Assembly (NCBI GenBank): GCA_024236495.1
Contig: JACKKJ010000002.1
Coordinates: 714,294-778,293 of the forward strand
Length of the DNA stretch: 64,000 bases
Reading direction: 5' to 3'
DNA from: Paracoccaceae bacterium
GTDB lineage: Bacteria > Pseudomonadota > Alphaproteobacteria > Rhodobacterales > Rhodobacteraceae
Shown: in pieces, positions 1-9,286 of the stretch
Layout: each line of letters starts with the position of its first letter
Position numbering within the stretch: the stretch's first letter is position 1
The notes under the pieces: model-generated
What the model saw: only the letters and a program-made list of their open reading frames with translations
Databases searched by the model: none
What the model was told of the DNA's origin: nothing
Program-made: the position numbers and the translations under genes

Positions 1-712
1 GAAGCCGTTCCGCCGCACGGAAGCCGTCGACCACCATGTTTTCCCCGCCCGCGGCGGAGCTTTCAAGACAGTAGAGAACCTGAATGGACGGCACCGGATC
101 GCGGTAGGGATTGTCGGTATGGGCCTGCAGGCCAAGCCCGGTATAGGCAAGATTGGTGGGGTTGACCGTGGTGCGCACCTCGAAATGGCGGCCATAGTTC
201 GTCTCACGGACATAGCCGAACAGTGCGACCACCCGCATCAGCGCGCCGTCCTCGACCGGGCCGTTGGTCAGCTTGCCGAAGCCGTGGCGCGCGACCGCAG
301 AAAGCCAGCGGCGCAGGGCGTCGGGGTTTGCGGAAACCTCGGCGAAATCGCCGGAGGGAACGTTGGCCATCAGCCCGGCATCCCAGGTCTCGATCTCCGC
401 CCCTGTCCAACCCGCGTCGCGCGCCTGCACCACGTCGTAGCTGCGTGCGAAAAGCCAGTCCGGATCGTAGGCGACCGTCTTGTTCTCGGGTGCGAAAGTG
501 ACGTGAAGCGTGGTACCCGACATCGCGGCGGCGACGATCCGCGTGCCCGCGGGTATGTCGCCAAGGGTAATCAGCCGCTGTCCGTTGCCGGGTGACCGGG
601 TCTCGCTGTCCCATGCGTTATCCCTGAGCCAGATCGCGTGAAACCGGGCGTGCCGGCCTCCTTCCGATAGCGTCAGAAATCGGCCGTCGGCGTTGACAGC
701 TACCTGTGGCAT
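1..712 (-). CDS. gamma-butyrobetaine hydroxylase-like 2-oxoglutarate dioxygenase (3' part outside window)
   Basis: The gene starts at 712 on the minus strand (ATG, protein begins MPQVAVNADG) and runs off the left edge, so about 237 residues are visible. The N-terminal part looks like the BBOX/TMLD N-terminal domain (FHAIWLRDNAWDSE) and is followed by a TauD-type fold with the iron-binding HTD motif at H198/D200, then GGENMVVDGF. The family uses Fe(II) and 2-oxoglutarate to hydroxylate gamma-butyrobetaine or trimethyllysine. The cysteines that bind zinc in the N-terminal domain of characterised BBOX enzymes are not seen here, so the exact substrate is open. It diverges from a LysR gene 96 bp away, which may regulate it. 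The distal Fe-binding histidine and the 2-OG arginine lie outside the window. Confidence 0.85.
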   Translation of the reverse strand, partial: MPQVAVNADGRFLTLSEGGRHARFHAIWLRDNAWDSETRSPGNGQRLITLGDIPAGTRIVAAAMSGTTLHVTFAPENKTVAYDPDWLFARSYDVVQARDAGWTGAEIETWDAGLMANVPSGDFAEVSANPDALRRWLSAVARHGFGKLTNGPVEDGALMRVVALFGYVRETNYGRHFEVRTTVNPTNLAYTGLGLQAHTDNPYRDPVPSIQVLYCLESSAAGGENMVVDGFRAAERL

Positions 713-808
713 CTCACTATCCCTAAAAAGCCCTGTTCGGCGCCATCTTCCGGTTTCCCCTGCATAATGGCAATTTAGCTTTGAATACATGGGAGTGCCG
801 ATTCTCTT

Positions 809-1681
809 ATGGCTGAACGCAATCTTGGAAACTTGCCGCTTGAGTGGATCCGGGCCTTCGAGGCTGCGGGCAGGACCGGCAGTTTTTCCGCCGCCGCGCG
901 CGATCTGGGCGTCACCCAGGCCGCGATCAGCCAGCGGATCGGCCATCTTGAGGCACGGCTGGGCACGCCCCTTTTTCTCAGGCAGTCGCGCCGCACCGTT
1001 CTGACCGTCGAGGGCGAGGCGTGGCTGCCGATGGTGTCCGACGCGCTTTTGACACTTCGGCAAAGCGCCGAAGATCTGTTTTCCGCCCGGCGCAGGCGTA
1101 TCGCGGTTTCGGCAAGCGCGTCAGTGACGGAATTGTGGATCGCGCCCAGGCTGGTCCGGCTGGTGCCGGAATGGCGTATGGATCTTGTGTTTCACACAAT
1201 GGTGCTGGCGACAGAGGCCAAGGTGGACGGGCCGCGCGCGGTTCGCATCCGCTATGGCGCGGGCGACTGGCCCGATCCCTTGCGCGCGCCCCTTTTCGCC
1301 GAAGCGATCGCACCCGTCGCGGCCCCGGCCCTCTTGCAGGGCGTCGGCGACTGGCGGCGGTTGCCGCGGATCGGGCTGACGGGGCCACGGCCGGGCTGGC
1401 AGGAATGGGCCGCGACATCGGGCGATGCCGCCGATCCGGTCCCCGCACTGCGCTTCGACAGTCTTGCCGCCGCGCTTGCGGCGGCACGGCAAGGGTGCGG
1501 GGTGTTGCTTGCATCCTTGCCGCTGGCGGCCAGCGATCTTGCGGCGGGAAGCCTTGTCCAGTTGGGGGACCGGACGCTGACACCGCCAGAAACATACTGG
1601 ATTCTGGCTGGAACAGAGACTGTTTCGCCGCGCCAGTGGTCGATGCTGACCGCGCTTTTGTGCGACCCGGGGGCGGGTTAG
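809..1681 (+). CDS. LysR-family transcriptional regulator
   Basis: This 290-residue protein has the usual LysR length. The N-terminal winged HTH spans about residues 11-70 (LEWIRAFEAAGRTGSFSAAA, then VTQAAISQRIGHLEARLG). A LysR-type substrate-binding region follows. It diverges from the dioxygenase at the left edge with only 96 bp between start codons, the typical layout for a LysR regulator and its target, so control of that dioxygenase is a reasonable inference. The effector cannot be read from the sequence. Its stop codon overlaps the convergent mutS stop by 4 bp. Confidence 0.9.
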   Translation: MAERNLGNLPLEWIRAFEAAGRTGSFSAAARDLGVTQAAISQRIGHLEARLGTPLFLRQSRRTVLTVEGEAWLPMVSDALLTLRQSAEDLFSARRRRIAVSASASVTELWIAPRLVRLVPEWRMDLVFHTMVLATEAKVDGPRAVRIRYGAGDWPDPLRAPLFAEAIAPVAAPALLQGVGDWRRLPRIGLTGPRPGWQEWAATSGDAADPVPALRFDSLAAALAAARQGCGVLLASLPLAASDLAAGSLVQLGDRTLTPPETYWILAGTETVSPRQWSMLTALLCDPGAG

Positions 1682-4323
1682 CCGCCAAGCAACGCCCTAA
1701 GCTCGTAAAGCTCCCGCAGCGCCTCGATCGGTGTCATCTCGTCCGGGTGCAACGCACGAAGTCGTTCTTCGACGGGCGAGGGGCCCCTGGCGGGTCGTTG
1801 CGGCGCGGATGGCGCCACACTGAAAAGCGGCAGGTCGTCGATCAGCGCGTGCTTGCGGGTGCCGCCTTCCCGCTCTCCTTTCTCCAGCGCCTCAAGGACC
1901 ACCTTGGCGCGTTCGACAACGCTTTCCGGCAGCCCGGCGAGGCGCGCAACCTGCACGCCGTAGCTGCGATCTGCCGCGCCCTTGCGGACCTCGTGAAGGA
2001 AGATGACCTCGCCTTCCCATTCCTTCACGGCGACGGTGGCGTTCTCCACGCCATCCAGCTTTTGCGAAACGCTTGTCATCTCGTGGTAATGCGTCGCGAA
2101 AAGGGCGCGGCAGCGGTTGACGGCATGAAGATGTTCAAGCGTGGCCCAGGCGATCGAAAGCCCGTCATAGGTGGCGGTCCCGCGCCCGATCTCGTCCAGG
2201 ATCACCAGCGCGCGATCGTCCGCCTGATTGAGGATCGCGGCGGTTTCCACCATCTCGACCATGAAGGTCGACCGGCCCCGCGCCAGATCGTCGGCCGCCC
2301 CGACCCGGCTGAACAACTGGCTGACCAGCCCGACATGGGCGCGCCGCGCCGGAACGAATGACCCCGCCTGGGCGAGAAGCGCGATCAGCGCGTTCTGGCG
2401 AAGGAAAGTCGATTTGCCGGCCATGTTCGGCCCGGTCAGCAGCCAGATCGCAGGGGTCATGTCCGTGGTCAGAAGGCAGTCGTTGGCGACGAAGCTTTCG
2501 CCTGCCCGCCGCAGGGCGCGTTCGACCACCGGGTGCCGCCCGCCCTCGATCTCGAAGGCGCGGCTGTCGTCGACCTTCGGTTCGCACCAGTCGTCCCCGC
2601 GGGCGAGGTCCGCGAAGGCAGCGGCAAGGTCGATCTCGGCCAGCGCGCGCGCCGCCTGGGAAATGCGGGGCGCTGCGGCCAGAACGGTATCGCGGAGGCC
2701 CTCGAACAGCCGCTTTTCGATCTCCAGCGCAAGGTTCCCGGCGTTCAGGATGCGGGTCTCCATCTCGGACAACGGGACGGTGGTAAAGCGCACCTGATTG
2801 GCGGTGGTCTGGCGGTGGATGAAGGTTTCGTTCAGCGGCGGCGCCAGCATCCGTTCGGCGTGGGTCGCGGTCGTTTCGACGAAATAGCCCAGCACGTTGT
2901 TGTGCTTGATCTTCAGGCTCTGGATTCCGGTCAGCTCGACGTAGTCGGCCTGCATCCGGCCGATGACGCCGCGCCCCTTGTCGCGCAATTCGCGCGCCTG
3001 ATCGAGGTCTGCGTCATGACCCTGGGCGATGTAGCCGCCGTCACGGGTCAGAAGCGGGGGTTCGGCGACCAGCGCGGCGTCTAGCATCGCAACCAGGTCT
3101 TCGAACCCTTCCAGGTCGCGCGCCGCTTCGGCCAGCCGTTCTGGCGCACCGTCGACAAGCCGCGACACGATCGCGCCGCCCTCGGTCAGGCCGGCGCGGA
3201 TCGCCGCCAGATCTCGGGGGCCGCCACGGTCCAGCGCCAGTCGCGACAGCGCCCGGTCGATGTCGGGCGTCTTGCGCAGGCCGGCGCGCAGCGCCCCGGC
3301 AAGCCCGGCGTCAGCGACAAGGAACCGCACCGCGTCCAGACGGGCCTGGATGACCGGCAGATCTCGCGACGGCGCCGACAGCCGCCGTTCCAGAAGCCGC
3401 GCGCCGGCCGCCGTCACCGTCCGGTCGATCGCCGCGATCAACGATCCGTCCCGTCCACCCGAAAGGCTTTGCGAGATTTCCAGGTTCCTGCGTGTCGCGG
3501 CATCGATCTGGACCGTTCCGCCCGGCGTTTCCCGGACCGGGCGGCGCAACATCGGCAGTTTGCCCCGCTGCGTCAGATCCAGATATTCGACGATGGCCCC
3601 CATCGCCGCCGTTTCCGCGCGGTCGAAGGCGCCGAACCCCTCGGCCGTTGCGACACCGTAAAGCGCGCAAAGCCGCCGTTCCGCCCCGGCACTGTCGAAG
3701 GCCGCACGGGCCAGCCGGGTGACGGCAAGTCCGCCATCGCGATGGGCGGCGATGCGCTCCTCGTCCAGCGCCTCGCTGACAAGCAGTTCGCGCGGGGCAA
3801 GCCGCGCCAGTTCCGGCCCCAGGCGCGGCGCCGCGCAAGGTACCACCCGAAGTTCCCCGGTGGAGATATCGACCCAGGCGAGCGCGGCGGCTTCGCGCAC
3901 CTCGGCCCAGGCGGCAAGGTAGTTGTGCCGCCGCGCCTCAAGCAGGGATTCCTCGGTCAGGGTTCCGGGCGTGACAAGCCGAACCACGTCGCGCGCGACC
4001 ACGGATTTTGATCCGCGCTTCTTCGCCTCGGCCGGGTCCTCCATCTGTTCGGCGATGGCCACGCGGAAACCCTTGCGTATCAGCGTCAGCAGGTAGCCTT
4101 CGGCAGCATGAACCGGCACGCCGCACATCGGGATATCCTGGCCCAGATGCTGCCCCCGCTTGGTCAGCGCGATGTCCAGCGCCGCCGCCGCCGCTTCGGC
4201 GTCGTCAAAGAACATCTCGTAGAAGTCGCCCATCCGGTAGAAGAGAAGCGCGTCGGGATAGCGCCCCTTGATCTCCAGATACTGCGCCATCATCGGCGTC
4301 ACGATGCCGTCGCTTGCGGTCAC
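1678..4323 (-). CDS. mutS: DNA mismatch repair protein MutS
   Basis: The protein is 881 residues, normal for MutS. It has the mismatch-recognition F-x-E motif (F34, E36 in MGDFYEMFF), then connector, lever and clamp regions, then an ABC-type ATPase with Walker A GPNMAGKST near residue 630 and DEIGRGTATYDG, and a C-terminal helix-turn-helix dimer region. It recognises mispairs and recruits MutL. It is convergent with the LysR gene and divergent from maeB. No special regulation is visible. Confidence 0.98.
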   Translation of the reverse strand: MTASDGIVTPMMAQYLEIKGRYPDALLFYRMGDFYEMFFDDAEAAAAALDIALTKRGQHLGQDIPMCGVPVHAAEGYLLTLIRKGFRVAIAEQMEDPAEAKKRGSKSVVARDVVRLVTPGTLTEESLLEARRHNYLAAWAEVREAAALAWVDISTGELRVVPCAAPRLGPELARLAPRELLVSEALDEERIAAHRDGGLAVTRLARAAFDSAGAERRLCALYGVATAEGFGAFDRAETAAMGAIVEYLDLTQRGKLPMLRRPVRETPGGTVQIDAATRRNLEISQSLSGGRDGSLIAAIDRTVTAAGARLLERRLSAPSRDLPVIQARLDAVRFLVADAGLAGALRAGLRKTPDIDRALSRLALDRGGPRDLAAIRAGLTEGGAIVSRLVDGAPERLAEAARDLEGFEDLVAMLDAALVAEPPLLTRDGGYIAQGHDADLDQARELRDKGRGVIGRMQADYVELTGIQSLKIKHNNVLGYFVETTATHAERMLAPPLNETFIHRQTTANQVRFTTVPLSEMETRILNAGNLALEIEKRLFEGLRDTVLAAAPRISQAARALAEIDLAAAFADLARGDDWCEPKVDDSRAFEIEGGRHPVVERALRRAGESFVANDCLLTTDMTPAIWLLTGPNMAGKSTFLRQNALIALLAQAGSFVPARRAHVGLVSQLFSRVGAADDLARGRSTFMVEMVETAAILNQADDRALVILDEIGRGTATYDGLSIAWATLEHLHAVNRCRALFATHYHEMTSVSQKLDGVENATVAVKEWEGEVIFLHEVRKGAADRSYGVQVARLAGLPESVVERAKVVLEALEKGEREGGTRKHALIDDLPLFSVAPSAPQRPARGPSPVEERLRALHPDEMTPIEALRELYELRALLGG

Positions 4324-4470
4324 GCTTTCCCCCTTGTCCGCCGCGACCCTACAAAAGCCCGCGCGGGCCGGAAAGGGGCAAGTCTTTTTGCGCTAACGAC
4401 CGGGTCGCTGTTATTGTGGATAAAGTCAGCCACGGCTATGACGGCGCAAAGGCACAAGGAAACGTCGCTT

Positions 4471-6732
4471 ATGGCCCCCAAGAACCGCATCACCCCCGAA
4501 GAGGCGCTTTCGTATCACCTGAATCCCACGCCCGGGAAATACGAGATCAATGCCTCCAAGCCGATGGCGACGCAGCGCGACTTGTCGCTGGCTTATTCCC
4601 CTGGTGTCGCAGTCCCTGTCCAGGCGATCGCAGAGGCGCCGGAAACCGCCTACGACTACACAACCAAGGGCAACATGGTGGCCGTCGTGTCGAATGGCAC
4701 CGCGATCCTTGGTCTTGGCAACCTCGGCGCGCTGGCGTCGAAGCCGGTGATGGAGGGCAAGGCGGTCCTGTTCAAGCGGTTCGCAGACGTGAACGCCATC
4801 GACATCGAACTGGACACCGAGGACCCGGATGAGATCATCCAGGCCGTCAAGCTCATGGGGCCGACCTTCGGCGGCATCAACCTTGAGGACATCAAGGCGC
4901 CCGAATGCTTCATCATCGAACAGCGCCTGAAGGAGATCATGGACATTCCGGTGTTCCATGACGACCAGCATGGCACTGCGGTGATCTGCGCCGCCGGCCT
5001 GATCAACGCGCTGGAGATCAGCGGAAAGAAGATCGAGGATTGCAAGATCGTGCTGAACGGCGCGGGCGCGGCGGGGATCGCCTGCCTGGAACTCATCAAG
5101 GCGATGGGCGCGCGACATGACAACTGCATCATGTGCGACACCAAGGGTGTCATCTACCAGGGTCGGACCGAGGGGATGAACCAATGGAAGTCGGCCCATG
5201 CGGCGCGGACGGATGCCCGCACGCTGGAAGACGCGATGGAGGGCGCGGATGTGTTCCTGGGCGTGTCGGCCAAGGGCGCGGTGACGCAGGCCATGGTCGA
5301 ACGCATGGCGCCGAACCCGGTGATCTTTGCGATGGCGAACCCCGACCCGGAAATCACCCCCGAAGAGGCCCACGCAGTGCGCGAGGATGCGATCGTTGCC
5401 ACCGGTCGTTCCGACTATCCGAACCAGGTCAACAACGTCCTGGGCTTTCCGTACCTTTTCCGTGGCGCGCTTGATATCCATGCGCGCGCGATCAACGACG
5501 AGATGAAGATTGCCTGCGCCGAGGCGCTCGCGCGGCTGGCGCGCGAGGATGTGCCCGACGAGGTCGCGATGGCCTATGGTCGAAAGCTGAGCTTCGGACG
5601 CGACTACATTATCCCGACGCCGTTTGACCCGCGCCTCATCTATGTGATCCCGCCGGCCGTCGCAAAGGCGGGGATGGATACCGGTGTCGCACGGCGGCCG
5701 ATCATCGACATGGCTGGCTATGTGCTCAGTCTCAAGTCGCGGATGGACCCGACCGCTTCGATTCTGCAGGGGATTCATGCGCGTGCCCGTCAGGCCCAGG
5801 CCCGTATGATCTTCGCAGAGGGCGATGACCCGCGCGTCCTGCGCGCGGCCGTCGCCTATCAGCGCGCCGGTCTTGGCAAGGCGCTGGTGGTCGGGCGAGA
5901 GCAGGACGTCCGGGACAAGCTGGCGGCCGAGGGGCTGGGCGACGCGGTGCGGGAGATCGAGGTGGTAAACGCCGCCAACACCGCGCATCTGTCTGAATAC
6001 AAGGATTTCCTGTACCAGCGGCTCCAGCGCAAGGGGTTCGACCGCCACGACATCCACCGTCTTGCCGCGCGCGACCGCCATGTGTTCTCGGCGCTGATGC
6101 TTGCGCATGGGCATGGCGATGGCCTTGTCACCGGCGCCACGCGCAAGTCGGCGCATGTGCTTGAGCTTATCAATCACGTCTTCGATGCCCACGCCTCGGA
6201 CGGGGCCGTCGGAATCACCGCCGTCCTGCATCGCGGCCGCATCGTCCTGATCGGCGACACGCTGGTCCACGAATGGCCAGAGCAGGAAGATCTGGCCGAT
6301 ATCGCCGAACGCGGCGTTTCGGTCGCGCGCGGGCTTGGACTTGAGCCGCGGGTGGCGTTCCTGTCGTTCTCGACCTTCGGCTACCCGGTGTCGGAACGCG
6401 CCAACAAGATGCACCAGGCGCCACGGGTTCTGGACCGGCGCGGCGTCGATTTCGAATATGACGGGGAAATGACCGTCGATGTGGCGCTGAACCCCGAACA
6501 GATGGCGCACTACCCCTTCTGCCGCCTGACCGGTCCGGCAAACGTTCTGGTCGTTCCCGCCCGGCATTCCGCCTCCATCTCTGTCAAGCTGATGCAGGAA
6601 ATGGCGGGGGCCACCGTGATTGGCCCGATCCTGACCGGCGTCGACAAGCCGATCCAGATCTGTTCCACGGGATCGACCGTCAACGACATCCTCAACATGG
6701 CGGTCATCGCCGCCTGCCGGCTCGGGCACTAG
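4471..6732 (+). CDS. maeB: NADP-dependent malic enzyme with phosphotransacetylase-like C-terminal domain
   Basis: With the ATG at 4471 (AAGGA about 10 nt upstream; protein starts MAPKNRITPEEALSYH) the product is 753 residues, the usual MaeB length. An alternative in-frame ATG at 4438 would add 11 residues, and the frame stays open upstream into mutS antisense sequence without homology. The N-terminal malic-enzyme domain (about 1-430) carries GKYEINASKPMATQRDLSLA and HDDQHGTAVI with an NAD(P)-binding half. The C-terminal third resembles phosphate acetyltransferase, which in MaeB proteins is thought to be regulatory. It decarboxylates malate to pyruvate with NADPH production. A PfkB kinase gene follows after 3 bp. 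Confidence 0.95.
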   Translation: MAPKNRITPEEALSYHLNPTPGKYEINASKPMATQRDLSLAYSPGVAVPVQAIAEAPETAYDYTTKGNMVAVVSNGTAILGLGNLGALASKPVMEGKAVLFKRFADVNAIDIELDTEDPDEIIQAVKLMGPTFGGINLEDIKAPECFIIEQRLKEIMDIPVFHDDQHGTAVICAAGLINALEISGKKIEDCKIVLNGAGAAGIACLELIKAMGARHDNCIMCDTKGVIYQGRTEGMNQWKSAHAARTDARTLEDAMEGADVFLGVSAKGAVTQAMVERMAPNPVIFAMANPDPEITPEEAHAVREDAIVATGRSDYPNQVNNVLGFPYLFRGALDIHARAINDEMKIACAEALARLAREDVPDEVAMAYGRKLSFGRDYIIPTPFDPRLIYVIPPAVAKAGMDTGVARRPIIDMAGYVLSLKSRMDPTASILQGIHARARQAQARMIFAEGDDPRVLRAAVAYQRAGLGKALVVGREQDVRDKLAAEGLGDAVREIEVVNAANTAHLSEYKDFLYQRLQRKGFDRHDIHRLAARDRHVFSALMLAHGHGDGLVTGATRKSAHVLELINHVFDAHASDGAVGITAVLHRGRIVLIGDTLVHEWPEQEDLADIAERGVSVARGLGLEPRVAFLSFSTFGYPVSERANKMHQAPRVLDRRGVDFEYDGEMTVDVALNPEQMAHYPFCRLTGPANVLVVPARHSASISVKLMQEMAGATVIGPILTGVDKPIQICSTGSTVNDILNMAVIAACRLGH

Positions 6733-6735
6733 GCG

Positions 6736-7605
6736 ATGGCGATATACAATCTTGGCTCGATCAATATCGACCATTTCTACGGCGTGCCGCACCTGCCCGT
6801 TCCGGGCGAGACGCTGGCGGCCGACCGCTACAGCTTCGGGCTGGGCGGGAAGGGCGCCAACCAGTCGGCGGCGGCGGCCAAGGCCGGGGCCAGGACGGTC
6901 CATATCGGTGCCGTCGGTCCGGAAGGCGCCTGGATTGTCGAAAGGCTTAGGTCATGGGGTGTCGATACGACCCATATCGCCGTACTCGATACACCGACCG
7001 GACATGCCGTCGTGACGGTCGACCGTTCCGCAGAGAACGCGATCGTCCTCTTTCCCGGCGCGAACCGTGCGCTGACAGCCGGCCAGGTCGAGGCGGCGCT
7101 GGCGGGTGCCGGACCGGGCGACACGCTGCTTTTACAGAACGAAACCACGCAACAGGCGGCGGCAGCCCGGATCGCGCGGGCGCGCGGGCTTCGTGTGGTC
7201 TATTCCGCCGCGCCCTTCGATGCGGATGCGGTGCGCGCGGTCCTTCCCGACGTGACCCTCCTGATCCTTAACGCGGTCGAGGCGAAACAGCTTTGCGATG
7301 CGCTGGGGGTGTCGATCGAAGCGCTTGATGTGCCCGAGATCCTCATCACCCGCGGAGCCGAGGGGGCGGAATGGCGGGCGCGCGGCGGCGCACGGGCCGT
7401 CACCCCGGCAGTCCGGGTCCAGGCGGTCGATACGACGGGCGCGGGCGATACATTCGCGGGCTATTTCGCCGCGGGCCTCGACCTCGGGCAGTCGCCGGAA
7501 GCCGCGCTGGCCTGGGCGGCGAAGGCCGCGGCGCTGAAGGTCACGCGGCCGGGCACCGCCGATGCCATTCCGACCGCTGCCGAGGTCGCCGCGTTTCAGC
7601 CCTGA
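6736..7605 (+). CDS. PfkB-family sugar kinase, ribokinase-like
   Basis: This 289-residue protein has both PfkB signatures: the N-terminal glycine-rich GLGGKGANQSAAAAKAG and the C-terminal DTTGAGDTFAGYFAAG near residue 232, whose GAGD aspartate is the catalytic base. The start of the protein (NLGSINIDHFYGVPHLPVPG) is typical of ribokinases. It would phosphorylate ribose or a related sugar or nucleoside. It starts 3 bp after maeB and is probably co-transcribed. No sugar transporter is adjacent, so ribose specificity is only an inference. Confidence 0.85.
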   Translation: MAIYNLGSINIDHFYGVPHLPVPGETLAADRYSFGLGGKGANQSAAAAKAGARTVHIGAVGPEGAWIVERLRSWGVDTTHIAVLDTPTGHAVVTVDRSAENAIVLFPGANRALTAGQVEAALAGAGPGDTLLLQNETTQQAAAARIARARGLRVVYSAAPFDADAVRAVLPDVTLLILNAVEAKQLCDALGVSIEALDVPEILITRGAEGAEWRARGGARAVTPAVRVQAVDTTGAGDTFAGYFAAGLDLGQSPEAALAWAAKAAALKVTRPGTADAIPTAAEVAAFQP

Positions 7606-7608
7606 GGG

Positions 7609-8232
7609 CTAGTGGATGAAGGGCGCGGCATCGCCCCAAAGCTGCTTGACCCGCGCGTCGCGCCCGCAGGCCTGCCGATAGAACGCATAGGCGTTGGACT
7701 GCACCTTTGGGCCGCGCCGGGTAAGAACGATGCCGGTGCCCTTGTAGTAGTCCTGATGGTAGGCCTCGGCCTTCCAGAAAGGTCCGGCATTCAGGATCGG
7801 CGTGACGATCTTTTGGCCAAGGGCCGCTTCCGCCTCGGCCTTGGCGCGTTCGGCTTCTGTGCGCTGGGCGGCATTTTTCACGAAGATCGCGGTCCGGTAG
7901 CTGTCGCCGCGATCACAGAACTGCCCGCCGGAATCGGTCGGGTCGATCGACCGGAAGAACAGATCCATCAGGTGTCCATAGCTGACCTTCGCATTGTCGA
8001 AACGAATCTCCACCGCCTCGTAGTGCCCGGTGCCGCCAGCGCCGACCTGCTTGTAGGTCGGGTTCTTCAATGTCCCGCCGGTATAGCCGGAAACGACCTC
8101 CTTCACGCCCGGCACGCTCTCGAAATCGCTTTCGACGCACCAGAAGCAGCCGCCCGCCACAATCGCAGTTTCGGTCGCGGCACTTACGGGGCTGGCCAGA
8201 AGAAGACCCAGGACAAAGACAAGACGGCGCAT
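7609..8232 (-). CDS. msrA: peptide-methionine (S)-S-oxide reductase MsrA, exported
   Basis: The start at 8232 has a good ribosome-binding site (AAGGAG, 7 nt away) and gives 207 residues. An 18-19 residue signal peptide (MRRLVFVLGLLLASPVSA) precedes the MsrA domain, with the GCFWC active-site motif at residues 28-32 and downstream GYTGG. It repairs oxidised methionine in proteins, here probably in the periplasm. The frame extends upstream to 8376, but that stretch has no homology or export signal. It is convergent with the kinase gene (3 bp apart) and divergent from the aminotransferase. Confidence 0.95.
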   Translation of the reverse strand: MRRLVFVLGLLLASPVSAATETAIVAGGCFWCVESDFESVPGVKEVVSGYTGGTLKNPTYKQVGAGGTGHYEAVEIRFDNAKVSYGHLMDLFFRSIDPTDSGGQFCDRGDSYRTAIFVKNAAQRTEAERAKAEAEAALGQKIVTPILNAGPFWKAEAYHQDYYKGTGIVLTRRGPKVQSNAYAFYRQACGRDARVKQLWGDAAPFIH

Positions 8233-8374
8233 GGCAAACTCCTTTTGCGCCCATCGTGGGGGGCTTCCCGCAAATCGCAACTCATCAAAGCGTGAGCTCA
8301 TCTTCCCGTGATCGAGCCCCTTTTCCCGGGCCCGCCGCCCCGGTAGGGTCCGCTGAGCCAGCAAGGGGGGCGAC

Positions 8375-9280
8375 ATGAGCGATCACATCAGCACGCATCA
8401 GGCCGAGGAGGATGCGCGCAACGAGGAGATCCAGATCTACGTCAACGGCCGGATCGTCCCGAAGCGCGACGCCGTGGTCAGCGTCTACGATTCCGGCTTC
8501 ATGCTGGGCGACGGCGTCTGGGAGGGGATCAGGCTTTACGACGGGCGCTGGGCGTTTCTCGACGAACATCTCGACCGGCTTTTCGAGGCGGCCAGGGCTG
8601 TCGACCTCGATATCGGGCTGGACCGTGACGGGGTCAGGCAGGCGCTGCTGGCGACGCAAGCCGCCAACGGGATGCACACTGATGCCCACGCGCGGCTGAT
8701 GGTGACGCGCGGGGTGAAATCCCGCCCGTTCCAGCATCCTTCGCTGTCGCGGTCCGGGCCGACCATGGTGATCATCATGGAACATTCCCGTCCGAAACTG
8801 CCCCGTCCGATCCGCCTTGCGACGGTGCCGCACATGCGGGGCCTGCCGATGACGCAGGATCCCAAGCTGAATTCGCATTCCAAACTCAACTGCATCCTCG
8901 CCTGCATCGCGGCGGAAAAGGCCGGTGCGGACGAGGCGCTGATGCTGGATGTCCATGGCTTCGTGAACACGACGAATGCCTGTAACTTCTTCATCGTCCG
9001 CAAGGGCGAGGTCTGGACCAGTACCGGCGACTATTGCATGAACGGCATCACAAGGCAGAAAGTCATCGACGTCTGCCGCAGGAACGCCATACCCGTGTTC
9101 GAGAAGAACTTCAGCCTGGTCGAAACCTATTCGGCGGACGAGGCGTTCCTGACCGGAACCTTCGGGGCGCAGACGCCGGTGAGCGAGATCGACGGCAGGG
9201 CGATCGGTTCGGGGGGCTTTGGCCCGGTGACGGAACGCATACGGGCGCTCTACAAGGCGCTGGTCGCAGCCGAGGGGTAA
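8375..9280 (+). CDS. class IV PLP aminotransferase (branched-chain / D-amino acid type)
   Basis: This 301-residue fold-type IV aminotransferase has the N-terminal SGFMLGDGVWEGIRLYDG signature, the PLP-lysine region (HSKLNCILACIAAEKAG) and the ADEALMLDVHGFVNTTNACN region. Members include branched-chain aminotransferases, D-alanine aminotransferase and 4-amino-4-deoxychorismate lyase. Length and motifs fit a BCAT- or DAAT-like enzyme, but the exact substrate cannot be assigned. It carries about 20 extra residues before the usual domain start. The next gene, a sulfotransferase-like protein, starts 6 bp downstream and is likely co-transcribed. Confidence 0.88.
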   Translation: MSDHISTHQAEEDARNEEIQIYVNGRIVPKRDAVVSVYDSGFMLGDGVWEGIRLYDGRWAFLDEHLDRLFEAARAVDLDIGLDRDGVRQALLATQAANGMHTDAHARLMVTRGVKSRPFQHPSLSRSGPTMVIIMEHSRPKLPRPIRLATVPHMRGLPMTQDPKLNSHSKLNCILACIAAEKAGADEALMLDVHGFVNTTNACNFFIVRKGEVWTSTGDYCMNGITRQKVIDVCRRNAIPVFEKNFSLVETYSADEAFLTGTFGAQTPVSEIDGRAIGSGGFGPVTERIRALYKALVAAEG

Positions 9281-9286
9281 CGAGGA

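Noticed and set aside
4108..4470. Upstream extension of the malic enzyme frame
   Set aside because: It overlaps mutS antisense. MaeB homology starts at 4471, where a ribosome-binding site is present.
4426..6903. Long minus-strand open frame (825 codons) opposite maeB
   Set aside because: It is the antisense of a well-conserved gene. GC-rich codon structure keeps it open and the product has no recognisable motif.
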